Below are positions 1-10,489 of a stretch of 64,000 nucleotides of DNA, one piece after another. The position numbers and the translations under genes were made by a program. Positions within the stretch are counted from its first letter, which is position 1, and each line of letters opens with the position of its first letter. The notes beneath the pieces were generated by a model. That model ran no database searches, was not told the DNA's origin, and saw nothing but the letters and a program-made list of their open reading frames with translations. This DNA is from Taiwanofungus camphoratus (lineage: Eukaryota > Basidiomycota > Agaricomycetes > Polyporales > Taiwanofungaceae), in assembly GCA_003999685.1 (NCBI GenBank), contig CP021226.1, forward strand, positions 806,001 to 870,000, in the 5' to 3' direction.

Positions 1-659
1 GTGAACATTCATATTTCTGCATTTGTATAACAGACGAGAAGGAATGTTGGAGGAACTGACCCAATCCCTGATACGGTCATCAGAGTTCCAATTGCTTTAC
101 GCCTCTTGGCTTCTGGACTATTATCATCCGCAGATCCTTGAGAGACTGACAGTGACTTGAGACAAAAGTTACTACGTAGGTCATCTCGTGAGGTTGTAAG
201 GCACGTACGAACATCGCTTCCTTCTGTCAGGAATATTTCGATCCGACGTTTGATGCCATTTCCAATTCCCGAAAGCTGCGAAGAAATAGGCTCCAATGAA
301 GTGCTTTGAGACAGTGTGCATTTCTTGGGGATCCCACCTGATTAGTATCCTCGGGGGATTGTATCGGTTGTTCAAGGTTTCCAATGGTCGAGACGGCCGA
401 CGCAAAGGCGCGAACTTTAAATGTGTTCCTTTCAGGTTTCTCGTTCTCCTCTTGCATACCTGTCACAATCGGATCAATATAGAATATCAGATAAAGCCTT
501 GAGCCATAGTAGTGAATCTGTACATCGTGTCAACATTTCGAGTATACCATGATTTGGCCCCCCTGCAGATTCATGAGCACGCCGAGTGCTAGTCAGACTG
601 AAGGAGTGACGAAAAGAGCGAAATATCTTTAGACTTGCAGACGAAACTACTGAAGACAT
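1..659 (-). CDS. Family-X DNA polymerase (Pol beta-like), N-terminal part, runs off left edge
   Basis: The frame reads a Ser/Arg-rich start (MSSVVSSASLKIFRSFRHSF), then ILEMLTR, KVRAFASAVSTI and two helix-hairpin-helix motifs, LSGIGNGIKRRIEIFL and TVSGIG. This order matches the 8-kDa lyase domain and thumb of Pol beta, which fill short gaps in base-excision repair. The Arg/Ser-rich, acid-free start looks like a mitochondrial presequence. Two introns are visible: one ends in GTGACAG near 468, and one runs from GTGGGA near 341 to CGCAG near 281, joining TNQ to LSG in phase. The ATG at 657-659 is chosen because it opens the presequence. The palm and fingers domains lie outside the window, so polymerase activity cannot be judged. 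A terminal-transferase or Pol lambda-like member is also possible. Confidence 0.65.
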
Positions 660-1117
660 GTAGGTCCAACCACTGTGTATAACAGTGACTGCTGCTGAGG
701 ATGTTGTTGGCCATGAGTTAGCCATCACACGAGTGCAACACATACTTGCTGTATCTGAGATCCAAGCGCTATACGCTAACGCTAAACATTCTCAAAACAT
801 GCGTAAGTATATCCGCTGTCCTTGCAATTGTGATGCATGAACGAGCGCAATAGCTACATTTATAGTACTAGCAACATAGCAGTAGCGATCCACACAAAGG
901 ATCTTACACTTCATATCTAGAATTATGTGGAATACAAATAACGTTTAAACGGGTTACGACAAGTCATCGATATCCAGTCCTGTAACATGTAGCTAACGGA
1001 TAAGTTCACCAAACCCAAAACGACGAGTAAGAATAGCAGGTCTATCGTCGTCTCCTAGAAGTTGTCTGCGATTGAAACTTAGAAGTCTCGCGTCGCAAAC
1101 GCCTAACAAATATATGA
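660..1117. other. Intergenic, polymerase promoter side
   Basis: This stretch lies between the start of the left polymerase gene and the 3' end of the SNF5-like gene. It is AT-richer than its neighbours. I see no gene, repeat or RNA here. Confidence 0.5.
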
Positions 1118-2848
1118 TTAGAGAAATTCCAGAAAAATGACTTGCACGACCCACCGACTAGCTCTTTCTCTTTCGATCTCCCGACGTTCAACTTCCTCTG
1201 CGGTCAAGACTTCGAATCTTGTCCTGAACTCTTCCGCTTCAGCCCAGTCTCTCCATACACTCCTCAACGGCTTCGGCCCTCTACCGTCTTTTGGCGCACG
1301 ACCCCAACCCAGGCCTAGCCCTGTCTTGTCCTTCATCAAACTCAGTCCACTCTTGTCTCGAGGTTTGTCAGTTGCGAGGTCTTCTGCATTATCCTTAGAT
1401 TCTCCACCGAGGACGCCCCATTCAAGAGCATCACGTTTGTGCTTAACCAATTCCTCGTGGATTGCGTGAGCAATTAGAGGCACTGCTTCTCCAGACAGGC
1501 CTAGCTCGGAGCAGAGCTTGCTCGCAAATGCTTCCGGAGTTAGGGGAGAGAGTAAATCCCATTCAATATGATCCGTTAGATGATATGTAGCAATTTGAAC
1601 ATCGATCTGTTGAACTATGAGACGATTACATAGGACGCGAGATATGCAACTCACACTAAGGATCACCCGACATTCGCCCACTTCTTCGACTACCTGATCT
1701 CCAGTTTCGTTATCTATTTCTGGCTCCGACCCTAAATCAACGGCTGGAACACCTTCGTGTTCTTCCAACTGGGCGCGTATTTGATTCGCAATAGTTTCTA
1801 CCCATGGGTTGGAGGGAATGTCCAAATCTGTACAGAACGTCCTTGCGAAGGCCTCTGGCTTGATGAGCTCTTCATTCAAATTCCAAACGAAACAGTCGCG
1901 AATCCTGTGGGTGTCTGTCTCGAATTCCACACGTATGGGCACTAAGTTTGTTGGCTTCTTAGCCTGCGTTTCTAAGGCCTCAGGAGGACTGAGAGAGTTA
2001 GCTAATAAGAACAAGGTAACAAAAATAACAAGAGCTCACAAATATTCATGCTTTGTTGGTGCGACTGGTTTGGCAGAAATGTATCTGGAGGGCGGGACCA
2101 ATCCAAGGTAGCTCTGGTCTAGATCTGTCCGTTGTTGCGACTGTGAAGGTAGTACTGTGGGCGTTGAACTACCAGCACGAAATACTGATGCCCCAGCGGG
2201 AGCCTTGTTCGATAGCCTTGAAGCACGTATAGCTGATCTTGTCCCTCCGCTTGCTACGAAATCCGAGTCGTCTGAATCCAGAGCACCTGCATCGGGGAAC
2301 TCATCTCCAGAGCCTGGATCTGCATAGTTCACAGCGCCTCCTCGACGCGTTGATCGTGTATTCAACGCTGTAGTTGAGGAACTGGCCAAAATAGGTTGTA
2401 CTAGAAGGGTGGTGCCAGTACGAAGCCTAGATGCATAGGTAGAGTGGAGGGCTTGGGTGGCTGTAGCAATGGGAGTTTGCACAGTATTTAAAGGGACCTC
2501 AATCGCAGCAGTAAGGGTTGAAGCTGAAGCCAGTGGCATTGGAGGTTGAATGGTTGTCGGGCTAGCAGGAGGATGGGTAGTATGAACGAGCGTGCTGCCT
2601 CGGGTTGGACGAGTTCGTGTCCGGGTCGGATTAGTCCTACCGTTTGTCGGTGGTGGAGTTACAGAAGTAGACCACTGTCTGATGTTATTGAAATAAGCTT
2701 GCAAAAAGACCATGAGTCCGTGGACCTAAAATTGAGTAGACGCCGACTAAGCGTTACCTGGATGAGCTGGCTGCGGGGCAGGAATTGCAGAGGGTTGCTG
2801 TTGGGGCCTGATGGTGACTTGCGGGGGATTGTGTCGAACATCTGTCAT
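1118..2848 (-). CDS. SNF5/SFH1-type subunit of SWI/SNF or RSC chromatin remodeller
   Basis: This is a core subunit of ATP-dependent nucleosome remodellers, acting in the nucleus. The N-terminal half is Pro/Thr/Arg-rich and carries the fungal Sfh1 blocks STYASRLRTGTTLLVQP, NYADPGSGDE and DSDDSDFVASGG. The C-terminal half has the two imperfect SNF5 repeats, beginning PIRVEFETDTHRIRDCFVWN and SIDVQIATYHLTDHIEWDL, followed by a basic tail (REIERERA). Introns: one near 2690-2780 ending in TTGCAAG; one near 1990-2050 from GTGAGC to TCTCAG, joining HEY to FPPE; and one of 48 bases near 1620-1670. The start MTDVRHNPP at 2848 keeps frame through the first intron, but it is the least certain part. Presence of the complete repeat pair suggests a working gene. 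Confidence 0.85.
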
Positions 2849-3433
2849 TTTGACAATTGGTGCTGGGATGTTGGAGAACTGCGAAGACGCGACAAGCAGG
2901 ACGCGTCCAGTGGCATGGGCGTAATATTGAGAACACGTGATCAGTGGGACCGAGTCCGCGTCGCTACAATAGTCTTGTAAGTCTTGGTCTGCTCGAATCT
3001 ACTTTGTCCAGCTACTTGAGAACCAGGCCTCGGAGGCGATAGAAAACATCTACTCCCATCTTCATCGAACCTTATTATGGGCCTTCGTCGCCGATAGCAC
3101 TGCTGCATCTAGCCAGCGCAACGTTCTCGCAGTTGGAGAGCTGGATATCGGGGAACAGTAAAGCAAGTCTGTGCTAATGCGGCTTATGTATAGTAAGCAT
3201 GTCGTCAAAATGTTCCAAATTACTATACATTCGGCTTGTCCATGGAGTCTGCGACTATCATAAAGGTACGTCTGCAGTATTATACGTGATATCGATCGTT
3301 ACACATTGATCGTCCTCTTGTACATATTGTATCAGGTCGGTGAACAGCAAGTTTTAAAGCGTGATTTCCTAGTGTCCAAGTGTGATGCTCAATGCTAGTA
3401 GTCAGTCACGAAGTCCGCAAAAGAGATTAAGCC
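2849..3433. other. Intergenic between SNF5-like gene and F-box gene
   Basis: This holds the upstream region of the SNF5-like gene and the 3' flank of the F-box gene. No coding signal or repeat was recognised. Confidence 0.5.
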
Positions 3434-4720
3434 TTAGAAGTGCCAGGTTCTGAACTTTCTCGCGAGTTTCCGCAATATCTTCCGCGGTCGCAACACCCGC
3501 TTTTTGCGATTTTTTGTAGTAGGAACATTCTTCCCTGCAGCAGACCACTCATCGTCTTGTGTATCTTCATCTGCATCAGTCTTCTCCATCCAGCAGCCAC
3601 CAGCACCCTCGAGTCGCTCGAGCCAATCTGCTCTGGCATCCGCGTACCCGTAACCGTCCTTCTTGCGGCAAGGCAGATACTGGAATCGCTGGTCCGCATC
3701 GCGCGCCACCGCCTCGAAGACGCGCATGATGTCCAGGTCGCCGCGCATGTCCATGCAGCACGAGCAGTAGAAGTTTGTCACGGCCGCGGGCGGCGGCTGA
3801 ATAACGAACGCCTCCATGTTATCAGGTAAGATGCGATCCCACGTCACGTCTCTGGCCGTACTCGGAAGGGAAACATTTCCTGGGAGCCCAGGCACTGGGT
3901 CTAATTCCAATACGGGACTCACGATCCCCCGTTCCGCGCATTCGGCGTGGACAATTCGCGCGACCTTCTTACTACCCCACATATCCAACATGGAGATGCG
4001 CAGGTGCGTAAGGTCGGGCGAGACACACTGGATGAAATCGTGCGTCGCTTTTGTGCCGTACACGAAGCCGTGGTATGCGCAAGCCAGGTGGAATCGCCGA
4101 AGTGCTGGCCGCGTACAGGATGCGCTGTCGACAGTCCTCACCACTGCGCGATGAGTGACATCCCTACGAGAGTCTGAACCGACAGGCTGCGTCAGCTGCA
4201 CAGCATCGGTGTTAACCATGTCATCGTTTCTTGTGTTGTAAAGACCGACAGCACACGCCAGCTGTGACGGTGTGCAGGGCGCGCGGATGGTAAGCTCCTC
4301 CAACCTGGGGAAGCCTATCCCCATCAAATCCGCTGTACATGCAGCACTGGTAAAGTATGGGTCAAACGCAATGAATGTAAGCGTCTCTAGTGTATGTGCC
4401 GCGTATGTCAGGATGATTTTCTGGAACGTCCGCCAGTCCTCCCTGTGGGCCGACTTCCAGCTGTCGGTGGCCTCGGACAATTGCCTCGTGCAGAGAAACA
4501 GGTGATAAACGGGGCGGTTTTTCTTGTTGTTGTCCCTGAGCCGAGTCACGAAAGCTTTCGCCTGCTGGGTTCCCGCAATGGCCAACGACTGCCACTGAAA
4601 TGGAGCGGAGACCTCATGTACGTATCGCGAGACGAGGGCTAACGAGCGTCCAGTAGCGCCATCGTCGTTGCAGGCGAAGGAGAAGATGCGTGAGTGTATC
4701 TCCGGGGGACAGGTGTCCAT
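3434..4720 (-). CDS. F-box-like protein, 428 aa, intronless
   Basis: A single open frame of 428 residues. It starts with an F-box-like helix set (MDTCPPEIHSRIFSFAC, then SLALVSRYVHEVSAPFQW), the usual Skp1-binding region of SCF ubiquitin ligase adaptors. The middle has Leu-rich stretches (HLRISMLDMWGS, LTFIAFDPYF) as in the large mushroom F-box/LRR families. The C-terminal part has clustered Cys (YCSCCMDMRGD) and ends in a strongly basic tail (KNRKKRVLRPRK) that could act as a nuclear signal. The substrate is unknown. The F-box is at the very N-terminus, so the ATG at 4720 is natural. It is not closely similar by eye to the F-box protein at 52.7 kb. Confidence 0.8.
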   Translation of the reverse strand: MDTCPPEIHSRIFSFACNDDGATGRSLALVSRYVHEVSAPFQWQSLAIAGTQQAKAFVTRLRDNNKKNRPVYHLFLCTRQLSEATDSWKSAHREDWRTFQKIILTYAAHTLETLTFIAFDPYFTSAACTADLMGIGFPRLEELTIRAPCTPSQLACAVGLYNTRNDDMVNTDAVQLTQPVGSDSRRDVTHRAVVRTVDSASCTRPALRRFHLACAYHGFVYGTKATHDFIQCVSPDLTHLRISMLDMWGSKKVARIVHAECAERGIVSPVLELDPVPGLPGNVSLPSTARDVTWDRILPDNMEAFVIQPPPAAVTNFYCSCCMDMRGDLDIMRVFEAVARDADQRFQYLPCRKKDGYGYADARADWLERLEGAGGCWMEKTDADEDTQDDEWSAAGKNVPTTKNRKKRVLRPRKILRKLARKFRTWHF

Positions 4721-5355
4721 GGCAGGAGTCGTGGGCGAGGAGCTGCCTTACGAGGCCTTGCGTGTCCAGGTTGCCTGCTTATGTATCGGGCATGGTCAAT
4801 ACAGGCAGCAACGGGTGGCGTTCCGGGTTGAAGAACTGCGCTGCCATAACGGCAACGAAGTCTCATGTCCGATGGGCCAGTTACTGGTTCTTATAGTAGC
4901 CTAGCGTTCCGTCCCCAGCCGCAAGGGGGATCGCGCCGGATGCACATCCTATGAATGCACAAAACATGATGAAAAAGGATTGAATATTCCTTAGACATGA
5001 AGGCGCCTCGTTTACAAGCACGGGAAAAGAGTTGACTCCTCAAGACGGCGACAAGGCGGGCGCCTTCGCTGCGTAGCAACACGTTTGCCTGAAGGAAGCG
5101 GCAACCAGCTGCACAGAAGATCATTAACTGCTATTATTAGCTGGAATAGCCTGAGAAGATGGGGCCTTTCTGAGCGTGGCCACTACACAAGTCATACACA
5201 ACACATACAGTATTATCATACATTGAGAACCCCACACCGACAGAGCAGAGTCCCACCTAATGTACACAGAAAGGTAGTAGTGCTGGTATTCCAAATTATA
5301 CACATCCAGAGAGCACTGCATATCGTGAGAAAGATCAAAGCAAGAAGAAAGAAGC
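4721..5355. other. Intergenic between F-box and BTB genes
   Basis: This lies between the F-box start and the BTB stop. Short overlapping open frames occur on both strands without a recognisable domain. I see no repeat or RNA gene. Confidence 0.5.
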
Positions 5356-6691
5356 TCAGAAGAAGTCATCTAAAAAGTAGTCCGTCAACGTCTCCTTGAA
5401 TTCTCGTACCTTCAGAGTTGTAGCAATCAACGCATTTTCCTTGCAAGGAGGGAGCCCATCCAAATTGCATTGTGGCTGTATGTCTTTCTCGACCAGTGTC
5501 TTGACGATACTCTCCACCAGCATGAGTTTCGACAAAACGTCCTCCTTCTGCAAGCCAGGAATGACCTCGGAGCCCATCTCCAGCACGTTCTTCCATAACG
5601 CGCCCCACGCCTTCGCACACCGTTGCTGGCCAGTACATCGCGTGCTATGCGCGATGGGTGGTGGTTGCGACGGTAACACCTCCCACATCTTCGACAAGGA
5701 GTAGTATCCACACAGTAGTCGGACCTTTTGATCCCTCGTAAGCGAGGGGTCACTGTCCCAGTAAGCTTTTCCCTTCAACATCATTGCATGATATGCCAGG
5801 CCCATAATCGACCGAATGTTGAGCTCTTCCGAAATGCCGATGGCCAACGCCAAGTCTTTGCCCTCTCCTATTTGTCGCTTCCATCGCACGATAGCGAGCT
5901 CGAGCAGCTCTGGGCGCTCGCATAGCGCAGCGAGCTTTGTGATTTCTACGAGCGATGGCACTTCACTGGCAGCTGATTGGGGAAGCGACGAAGTATTTGA
6001 CGAGGGAATAGCATCAAACGCGCCTTGTCGACTATAAAAGTTATGCAGCACGCCAAGTGCCCAGGTTTCGATAGAGCGAAATTGATACTTATGTGATACC
6101 CGCGCAAGGTTCACCAACTGGAAGCAATTCGCATCAGAAGTCGTCGCTATCATGAGCTCATGCGGTCTGATGAGAAGTAGGGTCGAAGTATGATCAGCGA
6201 AAGGGTCTCCGCGTTGAGGGACACAAGACTTACAGCGCATACAAAGCCCATAATAATGCGCGGAATTCGTCGGCGGTGTCACCCTGCAGTCGGATAGGAT
6301 TGTCATCGCTTTCTCCCTCTGGTGTCACGGTCATACTGCAATCTGACCGCGACGAGTCTGTCTCAGTGGATAATTGGAACATCGTCTCGAATGCAGACTT
6401 GTCCCTCATGAGGACCGACCTGTGAACCTGTGTGTCAGATATGTCAGTTACTCTGGAGACCTCTAGCTAAGATGGAACGAGCCGCCACACAGGGGCGGCT
6501 AGCCACCACGTTGCCGCTGCACGCACTTTGAACAAAATATTTTCCACCAGGAGCACGCTGTTTCCGTCCGAAATGTAGTACACGGGATCCCTGCTCGGCC
6601 CTGGTATTGACAGCTCCAGTATACCACCGTGCAGGAAGGAGTTGGTCATCGTCATGAGAGGACTGTCTGGCCGGAGGTGGTCGTGATCCAT
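5356..6691 (-). CDS. BTB/POZ domain protein, paralogue of the gene at 35.3 kb
   Basis: BTB proteins of this mushroom family are thought to be protein-protein adaptors, some for cullin-3 ligases; the partner is unknown. The first exon ends in the BTB strand YYISDGNSVLLVENILFK. After an intron from GTGCGTG to CACACAG, the second reads VHRSVLMRDKSAFETMF, ending in LLWALYAL. A second intron (GTAAGTC to CATCAG) leads to PHELM, then ATTSDANCFQLVNLARVSHK and a long helical C-terminal region (LGVLHNFYSRQ, VRLLCGYYSLSKMW). Both introns fall at the same places as in the paralogue on the other side of the transposon block, which supports both models. The ATG at 6691 gives MDHDHLRPDSPL; nothing better lies upstream. 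Confidence 0.85.
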
Positions 6692-7015
6692 GAGGGCAAT
6701 TAGGCCGGATATCGTGGGGGCTTATATGACCGGATGATGACAGGTTCTAAGCACAGACACTAGCAGTGGCAGCAATCCCTGCGTCGGAGGCGGTGGCAGG
6801 GCGGTGTAGCATTTTAGAACCATACATAGCGATGAATCAAGATAGGCGCTTGTTGGCCTGAGGCTGACCCACTGGCATAGGAATGCTCAAGCTATCCATA
6901 GTCTCGAATGCACTACTTGCTGCTGCGCAATAACATCCATCCTGTAATACCACACGTCCGAATACACAATCTGCATATGCCTCGGGGCTAAACTCTGTTT
7001 TCCTATCTAGCACCA
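6692..7015. other. Intergenic between BTB gene and aldo-keto reductase
   Basis: A stretch of 324 bases holding the upstream region of the BTB gene and the 3' flank of the reductase gene. No gene or repeat recognised. Confidence 0.5.
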
Positions 7016-8444
7016 CTACCGTGACCAAGTGAACAGCCGCCACGCAATAGCCATAGACCCTAAGGCAAGAACTACGCCCTTCAGGCGATGCCGGAGCGCG
7101 GAAGGTGGACCCTTGGCGCCTGCTTCATCTATCGCAGATATCTCTTCTTCTGTCAAAGACGCTAAAAGATAACCCAAGTGAGTGTGCCATCTGGCTGTCA
7201 GTAATTCTCATAACGCACGAAGGTCGCCAACTGCAAGATACTCCCGCATATGTACCTCACTTGAGCTTGTACTAGAAGGCCAAGATCTCAGTATGTGCAC
7301 AAGCTGTAATACCATCAAGCTTACGTCACAATCACAACACCCTTGCTCTTCACCCATGCTAGAATGACCTGGGTTGGGGTCGCACCGAGTCTGTTTGCCG
7401 CGGCTTGGACGGGTTTATCAACTGCACCCCCTGGATATCTTGTGATCGGACTTTTCATCAAAGAATATCATCTTTTAATTCTGCGTAGTTTATATCAGCT
7501 AGCTAGAAGCTCGACTTGCCTGAGGCTACTGTATGCTTCAACGACTATGTCGTTACTAGCACAGTATTCGAGAAGCTCCTTATTCTCGGCATAGTTATAA
7601 GGATTGAAATAAATCTGAAAACGGGGGAAACATTGATGAGCCGAAGTAAAGAGCAACACCTGTCTTGTTACCTGGTTCACAGCAGGTTTGATCTTGGCAA
7701 GCTTCACGAGTTGTTGCATAAGCGGTAGAGTGAAATTGCTGACCCCAATGCTCCTTCATGGGGATAACGCTTGTCAGCCATTGCCAAAACGTGTGAGTGA
7801 TGCGCCCACTTGGCGAGACCGTCCTCTTTGATTTTCTCAAATTTCCGCCAGTCCTTTTCCAAGCTTTTCATTACGAGAGGGTTATGTATGAGATATAGGT
7901 CGACTTGCTTGAGGTCAAGCTATACACGGTCCTCAGACATGATCTGCAGTTACGGAGTACTACATGAAGGCATACTCACCTTCGTCAAACTCCCCTCTAA
8001 TCCATCCCGAACAGGGCTCAGGCCCGACCACTTGGTGGTGATGAACAAGTCCGAGCGGTTCAGCCCACTCTCCCGGATTGCAGCTGCAACACTCTTTTCG
8101 TTCCTGTAAACTAGGGCAAGGGTAAGCAACGAGATTTAGACAACTCTCTCCATGCTACTGCATGCTCACATTGCGCAGTATCGATGTGAGAAAAGCCGGC
8201 CTCTATGGCCTGCGAAACATAGTCCGTCACGTCCTGGAGAACGATAGACTAGAGTAAGCAATGTACAAGCAGTCTGACCAGAGTTCGCGACTCACATGGC
8301 CCTTCCACTTTGAACCGGTTCCGAATGCAATTTCAGGCATCTGCAAAACATATGCCATTTGTGTTTCGGACTCTGTGCCTGTACATAGCGGTGCTGTAGA
8401 CTTACCTCATTGCCATCATTCAAAATCACATTTCCGAAAGGCAT
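7016..8444 (-). CDS. Aldo-keto reductase with C-terminal membrane-like tail
   Basis: NADPH-dependent reduction of aldehydes or ketones is the family role. The frame opens MPFGNVILNDGNE, then, after an intron, MPEIAFGTGSKWKGH and AIEAGFSHIDTAQFYRNEKS. The catalytic set is visible: Asp and Tyr in HIDTAQFY, Lys in FITTKWSG, His in LYLIHNP. Further on come KSIGVSNFTLPLMQQL, KPAVNQ and NPYNYAENKELLEYC. Introns are many and short; the one of about 60 bases before SIGVSNF (GTGGGC to TGAAG) restores the frame exactly. The C-terminus ends LKGVVLALGSMAIAWRLFTW, a hydrophobic helix that could anchor the enzyme to a membrane, which is uncommon in soluble AKRs. Its neighbours are a dead P450 and a short-chain dehydrogenase. 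No break was seen. Confidence 0.8.
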
Positions 8445-10489
8445 ATTCACCTATAGAATAAGCTCCAGACTGGTATGGCGGGAAGGACTCGACTTTGGTG
8501 GGAAGCGGAATCCTTAAGAGACAACGACACAGTGCGTGTCACGCCGCAAGCCGCTCCGAGCACACGGTCAAGGTTATATCTACTGATACGCAAGATGATG
8601 ACAAGGCCGCCCGATAAGTCGCCATAGGGATAAGCTGTAAAGTTAGCCGTCTGATCCTTCAAATAGGCACTGCTGTATAGTAATGTAGTCACTTACGAGT
8701 TAGCACCATGGTGCCGGCGCTTGCGGTAATACCTAAGCTGAGCTCTGCTCGTCGGGAATCCAGGATCGTTATCACCGGGGACCCGGGAAGGGTATTGCGT
8801 ACATGTAGCCATTTCGATTCACTTTCCCATCATTTGCATCTTTTACTTTTCGATTTCGATTATCGTTGTGCACTCGGCTCAATGACTACGCGACTTCAAC
8901 GAGTCTAATCGCACTCTCTTCTCTGATCACAGTTCCCTTGTATTTTGACCAGACTTTCACGAGATCCACTAGTCTGTTATCCTGTGGAACTTGAAGGCGT
9001 GCTTACGTGCTGCACTGCATATCCTAAGTCTTGATGGGAGTAAACCAGGAGGACCTCAGGATCATCGAGGATGATCGATCATCCTCGATTTCCCTCCCAC
9101 AGTGGAGGTCAAATGACAGAATAGGATATCCCGAGGCTGGTAGAAGTGTCTCGTCTACCCGGGGAAGACTAATATATGGCAGACTATCGCAGGAAATTCA
9201 ACCGGTCGACTACCTGAGCTTAGGTGAGGGCATATTGTCTTCTTTTCTTTCTTCCGACCTATTCCTCTAATGCTAGTCATCTTACGATGCCAATACATGT
9301 CGTATGCACATCATATGTGCATTGTCTATTTTTTGTTCTCCGTCTCTTTGGTGTGCATATAATCAATTCGTAATACGCAACCGACTCGCTTGGTCCACTT
9401 CATTGGTCTAGATTTTAACGTCTCACGCCGAATATTTGTCCCCATCATACACAACAGTGTACTCCGTGCGAATCTAATGGGATTGCATCTAGGATACATG
9501 GTGATGTATCATCTCAGTGACACACCCCTTTACTACCAACCTCTGAGCATACACACTTGCTCACCGTTTCACTCCATAGGAATAGCGTGGTTCGTGTTTG
9601 GAATATGGAGGTGAATCAGCCAAGTCACATATATCACGAAGGCCCCTGCCCGACATCTCGTGAGACTTTACTGATCTGAGTGGTCCGCAATTGTCACGAA
9701 GATTCGGGGTCGCTACAGCTCATTGTAACACCTGTGGCGATTGTCTTGAGTTCTGCAGCGTCTCAGAATCGTCAGCACTTCATACTTAACCAGCTGCGGG
9801 CACGATGATTGAATTGGGTCTCGTCCTCATCCTAACTGGCAGTCGCCGGGTTTCTTCGTACTCTCAGATCGTGGATCGCTGTGTTGGTGTCGAATGTGGT
9901 TCTTGTGCTTCCCGTCTGGATTCAATTCCTTACGAGAAGTGTACTGCGTCGCCGGCACCGTTGAGCCCCGTGTAGCTCAGTAGTCGTACTTGAACTGTAG
10001 TTATAAGGTGCAGAACGTATCATCACGTTGTATCGCACGATCATTCGTTCAGTTGTGCTACACCGGATCCACGAAGGGGCACTTCGCTACGACTTAACTG
10101 ACCTCAATGGATTACCCTCAGGAAACGGACCTTCTGCGCACTTATCTTGTGACAGGCCATGGACGATAACACCTTTTTGTCGCTCGCGATGTTGGCCTTC
10201 ATAGCCCTTTTTGTCCAAATGTATTCGAGACGTCGTTCCGTGAAATAAATCAGGGACCGTCTCCACCCAGTTTTCTTTCCGGTGAGGGTTATGACTACCG
10301 TGTGTTGCAGACGTACCAAGCTGTGAAACTTAATCCGTATAATAGGTTACAGCGCTGCGCTCGCTCGTCAAGAGGATGTCGGTGATTCGAATTTCAGCAC
10401 ATGCGAGAGTATGGATCAGTCTGCAGTATAAATCATTGCTTAGGTGCAAGCTCATCAGTCGCCATCAACGTTACATCCTGTGTCTTATA
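8445..10489. other. Gene-poor 2-kb stretch
   Basis: Upstream of the aldo-keto reductase and the P450 remnant. Open frames here are short and match no domain I recognise. The one clear structure is a perfect 26-base palindrome at 9064-9089, listed separately. Confidence 0.45.
9064..9089. repeat. Perfect 26-bp palindrome
   Basis: The half-site ATCGAGGATGATC is followed directly by its exact reverse complement, with no spacer. It lies about 620 bases upstream of the aldo-keto reductase start and about 1.4 kb before the P450 remnant. A dimeric transcription-factor site or a hairpin is possible; neither is shown. Confidence 0.85.
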
